Source: Lunularia cruciata (lineage: Eukaryota; Streptophyta; Marchantiopsida; Lunulariales; Lunulariaceae). From it: 64,000 nt of DNA. The DNA is taken from NCBI GenBank assembly GCA_948567375.1, contig OX419758.1, positions 49,605,001 through 49,669,000 of the forward strand, given 5' to 3'. A program made the translations under genes and the position numbers. Position 1 is the first letter of the stretch. Each line of letters opens with the position of its first letter. The notes beneath the pieces were generated by a model. That model ran no database searches. It saw only the letters and a program-made list of their open reading frames with translations, and was not told where the DNA came from. This document shows positions 11,211 through 20,130 of this stretch, one piece after another.

Positions 11211-12201
11211 ACGACGGAGTTCTTTGGGAATTCTAGAGGAGATAGCCCTACAATATGCAATGGGTTTACTTGGATTGGGGCTCATTATCAACTTGTATCT
11301 TAGGCCCTAGTGAGGGAGGAGATTGACTCTAAGTTGGAGTTTGACCCAAGAGTTGATTCAATTAAGAGTGCAATTGGTGTGTCCGCACCATTGTTGTAGG
11401 ATATGGACAAGATTTATGGAGTCTCCAAAGGCCCTATGTATTACTCTGGTACAGTGGGTACCATTGAGTTGGATGACTTCATTCAGAAGTTTGATAGTTG
11501 GTGTGATTTGCAATAGATACAAAACCCAACTTTGTTCTCATTCTTCATGGCATGGAAGAGGTTGTTTCAACATTTGGAAGGTCCGCCAATGGACTATTAC
11601 CATCAGTTCAGGAGAGCTCACTTGGAGGAGATTGAGTTATGGATACAATATTGGTCTCCGAACTATGTCTCTATCACTTCAAGTTTGGTTGTTAGGAGTA
11701 GATCAGTAGTACCCACGAGTTTTAGCTCAAGTAGCGTTGGTGGAGCTAGTGGAGGTGCACTAGCTAGAGATAGTGCTTTATGAGTGGAGGTAATGCTAGA
11801 GGAGCTGGTGTGGTATTGTGGTTTAACCCCATGGTGGAGTTCTTCTAATGTTTGAGGTAGAACTACCAGGGAGTGTGGGCTGACAAGTTGAGGAGCTTGT
11901 AGGAGTTCTAGCGGAAGGCTAGAGAGAACCTACATGATGCATACACTTGCATGAGATGGCTGATCAGTTTTACTTAGGGAGTTATTGAAGCCTAGGCAGT
12001 CCAATTTTTGTATGGGATATTAGACAAGGAGTTGCAATGTAGAGTTCATGATGCTATGTGGTTACATGCTACTTTGCCCACTTTGGCAATGGTCTTTGGT
12101 TTGGCTGAGCGTATTGAGCTCAACATGGTGGAAGAAAAAGTGGTGACATCTGGATTTGGTAAGGAGACCTCATCCACAACTATGACTTCTTCTAGAGTGT
12201 A
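11211..12201 (+). pseudogene. A1 gag, 5' part (split by B1)
   Basis: Gag of family A, aligned by eye to A2. Shared blocks include DMDKIYG-SKGP, GTIELDDFIQ-FDSW, HLEEIELW, YVSITS and FGLAE-IE-NMVEEK. The start codon that is ATG in A2 (46092) is ACG here at 11211. Premature stops TAA (11846-11848) and TAG (11899-11901) also occur at the same codons in A2. B1 inserted at 12201/12202; gag resumes at 17850. Confidence 0.7.
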
Positions 12202-12624
12202 TGTAAAAGACCGAAACCGAGGAGAGAAATAGGAGAATGGAAGCTCACATTGGGACACTTGAATGAGGGAAAACTCTGAATGCCTAGCATGAGCTTCGGC
12301 CTTGGTATTTATAGGTAGCATACAAGACCCTTGAAGCTTCTCAAGAAGTTTCCTTGAGCCTCTTTCTTGGAGTGCAAGCCAAGTTAACTAGGAAGCTTCT
12401 CAAGAAGCTTCCTTCTAGAAGCCGCCTACTTGGCGTGCAAGCTAAGCTAGTTAAAAGCTTCTAGAAGCTTCCTTCTAGAAGCTACCTGCTTAGGGCGCAA
12501 GTTAACTAGTTGGGAAGCTTCCTAAGAAGCTTCTTAGGTGCTTCTAGAATATTCTAGGCTATTTTGTCTTATTCTCTACTTCGTAAGCCCGACTAACTTC
12601 GTCACTAAACTCCATATTGTTACA
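12202..12624 (-). repeat. B1 3' LTR
   Basis: 423 bp; in element orientation it starts TGTAACAATATGG and ends TCTTTTACA. The pol frame runs into it and stops at 12559-12561. The purine-rich AGCGGCGGAGGAA just inside (12625-12639 on the minus strand) is a plausible polypurine tract. Confidence 0.95.
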
Positions 12625-15600
12625 TATTCCTCCGCCGCTAGTTGGTGACGTCCTCGTCGCCAGTGAAGCTTCAAATTCCTTGATGGCCATCTGTGCATTC
12701 TGGAGGTGAGAAAGAGGTTCCCATGTAGCATCATGAAGGGGATACCCTTTCCAAAGGACCTTGTACTCCGTATGTGGATGACGGCCTCGTTGAATATGGC
12801 GACGCGCAAGGATATGATCAACTTTGTACTCCTCATGATCATTGATAGGGACAGGAAGAGGGGGAGGTTGGACTCGAGAGGAAAAAGAAGAAGGGTTAGG
12901 AACAAAGGGTTTCAACTTGGAAATATGAAAGACAGGATGGATACGCATGTGACAAGGTAAGGCAAGACGATAAGCAATAGGAGAGATAATGTGGGTGATA
13001 TCAAAGGGTCCTATCCAATTAGGAGCAAATTTACGAACTTGGGTATCAAGTGGGAGAGGGAGGTTACTAGAGGATAGCATGACTTTATCACCAACTTCAA
13101 AGGTGAGATCACGACGATGATGGTCTGCATATTGTTTTTGGCGATTCTGAGCAACAAGGAGGTGAGATTTGGCTTGTTGGAGAGATTGAGATATAGTTGT
13201 CAAGAATGTAGAAGTATGAGGAACCTGAGAGGGAGGGGGAGCAAGAAGAGAATCTGGAACAAGCGGATCTTGGCCAAAATTGAGAAAGAAGGGAGAAAAT
13301 CCAGTGCTTGCCTGTTTGGAATTGTTGTAGGCAAATTCTGCAGCTGCAAGACATTCATCCCAGTTGGTATGGTGGACATTGACAAAGGCCCGCAACATAT
13401 CCTCCAATGTACGATTGGCGCGTTTGGTTTGTCCATTAGTTTGAGGATGATAGGCCGTGGACAAAGCAAGCTTGGTGCCAAGTATCTGGAAGAGTGCTTG
13501 CCAAAACTTCCCGATAAATCGAGGATCACGGTCGGAGATGAGTACACATGGCATCCCATGATGCTTGAAGACATTGTCGAAGTAGATTTGTGCTAAGGTT
13601 GGAGCATCCACGGTATCACAGGTTGGTGCCAAGTGGATTTGCTTACTAAGCTTATCCACAAACACCACAATTGCGGTGTGTCCTTGTTTTGTCTTTGGCA
13701 AGGATGTGATGAGATCCAAGCTCACATGCTCCCAACGAGCGGATGGAATGGCGAGTGGTTGAAGGAGTCCACTCGGCTTCTGGTTGCTGGCCTTGTTCCG
13801 TTGGCAACTCTCACATGATCGGACAAAGTCTCGAACATCTCGTGTCATGTTGGGCCACCACCATTGGCGTTGGAGGGTGCCCAAGGTCTTGTCCACTCCC
13901 ATGTGACCAGCTATTGGTAAATCATGGGCTTCTTGAAGGCGCACAAGTCGAAGATCACCTTTGGTTGGAACATAGATCTGGTCTGCATGGAATAAAAGGC
14001 CTTCCTTGAAGGAGAAGGTGTTGTATTCCTTGTCGCGTGCTGTTAGACGACCGTGTACCATTTGGAAGAAGGGATCTTGCTGTAGGGCTAACCGAAACTC
14101 GTTATGAACCTTGGGATCAATTGACACCATCGTAATTGCTGCCGTGATGAGAGGGAGAGACTTCAAATCAGGTCGTCATGATAGAGCATCAGGGATGACA
14201 TGGAACCGACCTGGTTTGTACTCAAGTTTGATGTCGAACAATTGGAGTTGCTCTTCCCATCGATGATGTCAACTCTTCATGTGCTCTAGGTGTAAGGTCT
14301 GCAACAATGGCTTGTGATCAGCTCGCATGATCACTTGTTTCCCCAGGAGATAATGCCTCCATACCTTGGTGGCATATACCATTGCAAGTTGTTCCCGATC
14401 TCGAGCAGAGTAATTTCTTTCAGCTGTATTTAGTCGGCGAGACACAAAGGCAATAGGATGTAGTCCATCTGGAAATTCTTGTTGCAACACAGCTCCAATT
14501 GCAAAGTTAGAAGCATCAAAATCAACCACACAAGGTAGTTGAGGATCATATGGTTGAAGAATGGGTCTTGAAGACACCATATGCTTTAACTTCTGGAATG
14601 CTTCTTCATGCTTGGTGGTCCATTGGAAGCTCGAGTTCTTTCCCAAGAGGTCAGTCAATGGTGCAGCCACGTGAGCATAATAGTGGATGAACCGTCGGTA
14701 AAAACTGGCCAATCCGTTGAACGCTCGTACTTCGGTAGCATCCTTCGGGGTAGGCCAATCAGTAATGGCCTTGATCTTCTCTTCTTCCATCTTGATCCCC
14801 TCTGATGAGATCTTATGACCCAAGAAGGTAACCTCCTTCTGCCAAAAAGCACACTTTGACTTCTTGTAGTAAAATTTCCACTGTCGTAGTCGTCTTAGGA
14901 CTTCTCGCACATGATTCATGTGTTCTGCCTCTGTCTTATTATAGATTAAGATATCATCTAAGAACACTACCACAGACTGATCCAATAGCCCCTCCAACAC
15001 CCGATGCATCTGATCCATGAAGACTGTTGGAGCATTAGTGAGTCCGAAAGGTAGAACTCTCCACTCAAAATGTCCATACCTTGTACGAAAGGCAGTCTTT
15101 TTCACGTCTTCTCCTTCAATAGTAATTTGCCAATAGCCGCTATGAAGATCTAGCTTGGAAAAGTATCGTGCTCCACTTAATTGATCAAGCAAGTCATTGA
15201 TCCGAGGCAAGGGATATGCATTCTTCACAGTTTGCTTATTGAGCCCACGGTAATCAATACAGAAACGAAGTCCTCCATCCTTCTTTGGAACAAATAGTAC
15301 CGGTGCTCCCCAAGGGGAGGTACTATGTCGTATGAAATCCTTCTCCAACAACTCTGTAAGTGTTGTTCGCAACTCCTCCAACTCCTTTGGTGAGAGCTGA
15401 TAGATTGGTCTACTCACTGGAGTACTCCCTGGCAATAACTCGATCTTGAAGGGCATACCTCGATCAGAGGGTAATCCCTTTGGCAGATCATCCGGAAACA
15501 CATCTGCAAACTCTTGAACTATCCGATCAACCGTCGCTTGATGCGGCACTTGGCCCTCCTCAGATTGTTCTTGTGCAATCGGCTTGATCCACACTGCGAA

Positions 15601-16338
15601 TACAGACTTATCTTCCTCTAAAGCTTGCTCTATGGCTGCTTCATTAACAAACTTCCCTTCTAGGGACTCATCTCTCTTCCGAGCTTGCTCCATGGTTGCC
15701 TTCCTGGCAAACTTTCCATCTTGGGACTCATCTCCCTTCCAGATTCGCTCTATGGCTACTTTCTCGACAAACTTCCCATCTTGGGACTGACTATTCTTAG
15801 GTGTCTTACTCAGAGGTGCCAGACAACCTAATCGGAAATTCCTACCTTGGTGTTGTACTTGAATTTGGTGTCGGGTCCAATCAAATTGAACCTTATGACA
15901 TTCAAGCCAAGGTAGACCCAGAATGATATCATAGTGTAGAGGTGCCACTACAAACCTCATACACTCCAAATACTCCTTCCCAATCTTGAAGGTAACAGGA
16001 TGCAAGGTGCGGAATGCAGAACCCTTTCTACCATCCGCCATCATCAAACTACTTCCAATCACTGGCTTGATAGGAATACCCAATTCCTTTGCTACTTGCA
16101 TAGACATGCAATTCTCTGAACTTCCAGAATCAACCAAAATTCTACAACCCCGATTAGATATCATACCTTGCAAGTGAAGCAAACTTGCATAGGTCGAGCC
16201 TTCAATCCCATTGGAACTAATCAAGCTCCTAGTAGGCGGCTCGAAATCTCCTACTGGGATTCCTCGTTTCCCTGATCGTTCCGCTCCACAACCTCCACTT
16301 GGGCAACTTGTCGAGGTCGTCCATTCTTGAGTGGACAT
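12559..16338 (-). pseudogene. B1 pol: protease, RT, RNase H, integrase, chromodomain
   Basis: One frame of about 1260 codons with two TGA stops (14269-14271 and 14176-14178). Both fit a C-to-T change in a CGA codon. Domains in order: retropepsin with [13 protein letters not shown] with [18 protein letters not shown] and the active-site FLDDILIYN; RNase H with [13 protein letters not shown]; integrase zinc finger (H-H-C-C, ending SCESCQRNK); integrase core with SLDLI and SDRDPRF; C-terminal chromodomain with VLWKGYPLHDATWEP (about 12670-12833). The third integrase catalytic residue, normally Glu in GQTER, is Lys (GQTKRAN). Chromodomains steer such elements to chromatin marks. The stop codon lies inside the 3' LTR. 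Confidence 0.95.
16221..16272 (-). promoter_or_regulatory. Predicted -1 ribosomal frameshift signal between gag and pol
   Basis: The minus-strand heptamer GGGAAAC (plus 16266-16272) lies in the gag frame as G GGA AAC, the X XXY YYZ form. Slipping back one base enters the pol frame at KRGIPVGDF. After a 10-nt spacer, AGTAGG (16250-16255) can pair with CCTACT (16231-16236). TCGAGC in its loop (16239-16244) can pair with GCTTGA (16221-16226), allowing one G-U. This would make an H-type pseudoknot. Sequence and frame are observed; function is inferred. Confidence 0.75.
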
Positions 16339-17150
16339 TCAGCAATGCGATGCCCCAACTGGCGACAATAAAAACAACCTCCATTTTGTTGTAATCTTTC
16401 TCTATCTGTTGTGCCAAGTGGTCTTCGTTGGATAGCATCAATCTCCATTGGTACCGGTTCTTCCACTCGTGGTACTGGTGGGTTTTGTGTAGGTCGAGGT
16501 CGAGACCAAGTTGTCGCAACTAAGGAATCAAAACGCTCAGCCAATTACATGGCTTGTTCTACATTCTGTGGCTCTCGCATGGTCACCTCCAATCTGGTTC
16601 GTGACTTCAATCCTCGCACAAATCGATCCAGAACTTCACCTTCTTGGATATCTGGAATTTGCATGATGATATTTTGAAATTGTGTGATGTAGCTTCTCAT
16701 TGAGCCAATCTGCCTCAACGTCGCCAATTTATCTCGTGCAGCTCGGGTGGCATTTATAATCTGAAATCGACCAAGTATTGCATCCTTGAATTCTGCCCAT
16801 GTAAAAATTGGTGTTACAATTTGTCGTTCAGCTCTTTCTACTCGGAATCGCCACCAAAGTTTTGCCACTCCATCCAATTGGCTAGAAGCCAAGAGAATTT
16901 GTTTCCGCTCGTCTTGAAGATTGGTGGCTTCAAAGTAACGTTCACAGTCAAACACAAAATTCTCCACTGTGCCTGGAAGATTCTTGCCTTCAAACACCTT
17001 GGGTTTCGGAAATCGAATGCGATCTTCTCCATCTCGAACTGGCACTCTATCTATCTGTTCTCGTCGTTGCTGGTCTCGTTCATCCAACAATCGAGTAAGA
17101 TGCTCGATTTGTTGTTGCATTGCAAGGATAACATCTGGTATTGCCGCCAT
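16251..17150 (-). pseudogene. B1 gag (capsid and zinc knuckle), one premature stop
   Basis: It starts at ATG 17150 with MAAIPDVILAMQQQIEHLT. The body is a retrotransposon gag domain (VENFVFDCERYF, KLWWRFRVE, WAEFKDAIL). A canonical CX2CX4HX4C knuckle follows ([14 protein letters not shown]) before the TAG at 16251-16253. About 300 codons in all. A TAA at 16545-16547 interrupts the frame after EQAM; the same frame resumes immediately as LAERFDSLVATTW. Gag forms the virus-like particle and its knuckle binds the element RNA. Pol overlaps the 3' end in the -1 frame. Confidence 0.9.
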
Positions 17151-17408
17151 CGCTACTACTCTATTCCACTACCTGCAATTTATCTAGTTGATTAACACGT
17201 AGATACAACACGTCCACCGTTCTCCATAAGTTACAACTGGAAGTATCAAGGGTTCCTCTGACACGGTGATCATATGTAGAAAATCCTGCCCAAAGCGTGA
17301 GGTGATGAATTGTGTGAAACGGTGCTTTGGTAATATCTGGACACGAAAGTCCCAATGGTTTGGCGGAAGTGGATTTGGTGGTCCATAAATTCCATCCATC
17401 CCATTCCT

Positions 17409-17420
17409 GCTCTGATACCA
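17409..17420 (-). other. B1 primer-binding site (tRNA-iMet)
   Basis: On the minus strand TGGTATCAGAGC follows the 5' LTR after one base. This is the standard 12-nt complement to the 3' end of plant initiator methionine tRNA used by many plant LTR elements. Confidence 0.95.
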
Positions 17421-17421
17421 A

Positions 17422-17844
17422 TGTAAAAGACCGAAACCGAGGAGAGAAATAGGAGAATGGAAGCTCACATTGGGACACTTGAATGAGGGAAAACTCTGTA
17501 TGCCTAGCATGAGCTTCGGCCTTGGTATTTATAGGTAGCATACAAGACCCTTGAAGCTTCTCAAGAAGTTTCCTTGAGCCTCTTTCTTGGAGTGCAAGCC
17601 AAGTTAACTAGGAAGCTTCTCAAGAAGCTTCCTTCTAGAAGCCGCCTACTTGGCGTGCAAGCTAAGCTAGTTAAAAGCTTCTAGAAGCTTCCTTCTAGAA
17701 GCTACCTGCTTAGGGCGCAAGTGAACTAGTTGGGAAGCTTCCTAAGAAGCTTCTTAGGTACTTCTAGAATATTCTAGGCTATTTTGTCTTATTCTCTACT
17801 TCGTAAGCCCGACTAACTTCGTCACTAAACTCCATATTGTTATA
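17422..17844 (-). repeat. B1 5' LTR
   Basis: 423 bp, nearly identical to 12202-12624. Its outer terminus carries one C-to-T change on the plus strand (TTGTTATA instead of TTGTTACA). GTGTA follows at 17845-17849. Confidence 0.95.
17524..17774 (-). promoter_or_regulatory. B1 LTR promoter: TATA box with upstream heat-shock-element arrays
   Basis: On the minus strand a TATAAATACC box (plus 17524-17533) lies downstream of clustered GAA/TTC units. There are two perfect three-unit elements of form TTCnnGAAnnTTC, at 17679-17691 and 17762-17774. Further GAAnnTTC pairs lie near 17612-17640 and 17733-17755. HSE arrays 80-250 bp upstream of a TATA box are the arrangement known from the heat-activated Arabidopsis copia element ONSEN. 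Heat response here is an inference. Confidence 0.6.
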
Positions 17845-17849
17845 GTGTA

Positions 17850-18794
17850 GTAGAGTGCACCACACCCAATTGGGTTTTGAGGATAGGATGGATAGCCCAG
17901 ATCTTATAGAGCCAATGGAGTGCCTAATGGAGCTAGACCCTTACCTTCATTTTTGAGTCAACAGCAACCAATGAGTGATGGTGCTGCTTGTTGGACTTAT
18001 GATGGACCTCACCATAGGAGAGAGTGTACTTAGTGCAGCGGACCTAGTACCTCTAGTGCATCATAGCCAACATAGAGGCAATGTAAGCATTGTCACAGAT
18101 TGATCACACTAGTGACCGGTGCTTTGACCTATACCTGGACTTATGGAGTGGTAGGGTTGCTATGGCAAGTAGTAGAGGAGCTCCAATTCATAGAGGACAA
18201 GGTGGTAGAGGTGGTGGAAGAGGATCCACACCTAGTAGATGTGCAGTACCTGCCCTTATTTCTTATATAGCTATGGCTACTCACATTGAGCAGTTGGAGC
18301 AAAGATTGGCTAGCATGGCCATTGCTCAGAGGAGATTAGACTCAAGTGTTGAGGCTTCCACCTTATATGTTGGTGATAGAGATGCTTTGGACTTCATGTG
18401 TGGAACAACACAGGTGGATGCATTTGTAGTAGTGACTAGGAGTGCAATACGTGCTCTAAAGCTTAGAGGAGCATCATTGGAGTTGGACCCAAAGAGAGGA
18501 GAGGTTGGGAGACAGGTCAGACTTCCACAATCTTTCATGCTCTTTGGGGCATTGCAGACAACATCCATGGCTCCTAGACGTCTCAGTCAGGTAGGTGGTG
18601 ATGGGGTGCATGATGGACTACCTACTAGTCAGCCATGTGCTACTACACAAACTGAGTCTAGCATGATGTTGGGGCCAGATCAGCTGATTATGCACTATCC
18701 ATTAATTTCAGCCAGTGACATGTGTACATTGGGAGTTGATAGAGCCCCAGTGTTCTGGTTGGTAGGCTTCTTGCCTACCAATATGCTTCAGTAG
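17850..18794 (+). pseudogene. A1 gag, 3' part (zinc knuckles and RGG tail)
   Basis: Continues gag after B1. The first knuckle is damaged, with one Cys changed to Tyr in CWTYDGPHHRREC. The second loses frame. The longest piece is 18090-18794: an RGQGGRGGGRG tract, then a helical EQLEQRLASMAIAQRR segment and DALDFMCG, matching A2 47400-47640. After GVDRAPVFW (about 18755) the sequence jumps to text that in A2 lies 600 bp further on, so the protease is deleted. Confidence 0.65.
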
Positions 18795-18825
18795 TGGTAG
18801 TCTTGGCTCACTACAATTTGGGACC

Positions 18826-20130
18826 ATGGCGGCTTCAGTTTTTAGTGGTTCCGTTACTTGGCTTGGTGATTTATTGGAGGGGAACACCCATGCAAAGGAC
18901 ACTCTAATACCAGAGAAAATCACTTGTATTTGGAGTACGAGTGGGATTGTTCCATCCACCTTGGATGTTCCTTTGTGGAGTTTAGAGGAGGCATTGCAGC
19001 AACATGCAGATTAGTTGGTGCAATAGGTTTGGAGTGGAGCCTTTGTACCACCAGGAGACCAGTGTGAGGATGAGCCTCCAAAGTCAATTACCTTGACACC
19101 TCTGGATACCACACTCATTGCTTGGTAGTATCCAGTAGCGAGAGTATGTCTATTGGAGTTGTTTGGTGGGATTAGCACTAGACTAGTTGTGGTAATACAG
19201 GCAAGTATATGAGTACAAAGGTACTTGTATGTGGAGAGAGATGAGACTGATAGGCAAGTCTTGCTCCATCATGTGGCACACTTAGCCTATTGGTATGAGT
19301 TATTATCGATGTCAATAGTCAAGGGTTACCAAAAGGTCCTACTAATAGACATTTCTTTACTGGGGACGCATGATCTAGAGCGACATGGGCCTTTTCATTT
19401 GGTGGTTTTTGGATAGCCATGTTAGGGGCATACACATTATGGCCAAGGTTTAAGTCTTCAAGATCCTCATTTAGGTTTGTTTTGGGAGATGTTACGGATA
19501 CTAAAACGTCTCCAGGTTCATCAATTTGTTTTTCCAGCTTACATTTTAGAGAATATTCCTTTAATAGGTGATTCTTGCACCATGGTGGTAGCGAGTACAC
19601 ATCAGGTCCATTCTTGGATGAGACATGTTGTTTTGTTAGATGCAGCCTGAGTGGGATCACGAGCTCATCATCTTTGTCGTTGGTGGACGAACCTCTTACC
19701 TAAAGAGGTTTTATAGTGCACTTATGATGGGATTCAATTACTAGATCATATCATTGTTGATGACATCTCAGATGTTGAGCGTTAATCTTAGACTGTGGTA
19801 GTGGCTGATAGGTCACCTATAGCAATGGTGAACCTAGTTGGATACCCTAGAGCTGCCTTTCCCACAGTTATAAGCATCCCAAGCTCTCATGCTTTTCAAG
19901 AGGGAGGTCTTGGATTGGTTTGGGACTCACAGTTATAACATTTTAGTGGAGCCTAATACCGATGAGAGAGAGCAAGCAAAAGGTTTTTGCATTGGTATTA
20001 CCTCTATTCCAAGTAATGTCAAAGGCATCCAAGCATTAGGTGTTAGGTCAGGCTATGGACTTGAACTATTTGACCTGGATTGTGAGCCTTGGCTTGGCAA
20101 AGCAACGTAGGATATGCTTGATAGGCATCA
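18826..20130 (+). pseudogene. A1 cytosine-5 DNA methyltransferase-like domain
   Basis: Cytosine-5 MTase motifs appear in family order. Motif I: VCLLELFGGIST (about 19147-19182). Linker: YLYVERDE. Motif IV region: LERHGPFHLVVFG, then TAG (19414-19416), then Pro-Cys, where a GWPC or GFPC is expected. Motif VI: ENIP at 19549-19560, within ILENIPLIGDS. Motif VIII-like: VGSRAHHL (about 19647). Motif IX: ER-ERAKGF (about 19966). Motif X: GQAMDL, here frameshifted to GYGLEL around 20050. Such enzymes transfer methyl from AdoMet to cytosine C5. The domain sits between gag/protease and RT in one polyprotein. Stops and frameshifts abolish it. Confidence 0.75.

Larger units (their letters stand above)
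12202..17844 (-). mobile_element. Family B element B1: Ty3/gypsy chromovirus, nearly intact
   Basis: 5643 bp on the minus strand. Two 423-bp LTRs differ at only about four positions (~1%), indicating a recent insertion. The 5-bp target duplication GTGTA lies at 12197-12201 and 17845-17849, inside the gag of A1. The element has a tRNA-iMet primer site, gag with a CCHC knuckle, a -1 frameshift signal, and protease, RT, RNase H, integrase and chromodomain. Only a few point lesions are visible: TAA in gag (16545-16547), TGA at 14269-14271 and 14176-14178 in pol, and a changed integrase catalytic residue. The chromodomain identifies it as a chromovirus. Confidence 0.95.

Noticed and set aside
12576-16177. 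Plus-strand open frames across B1 (for example 13117-13596 and 15584-15790)
   Set aside because: They are antisense to the strongly conserved B1 pol frame and have no independent homology.
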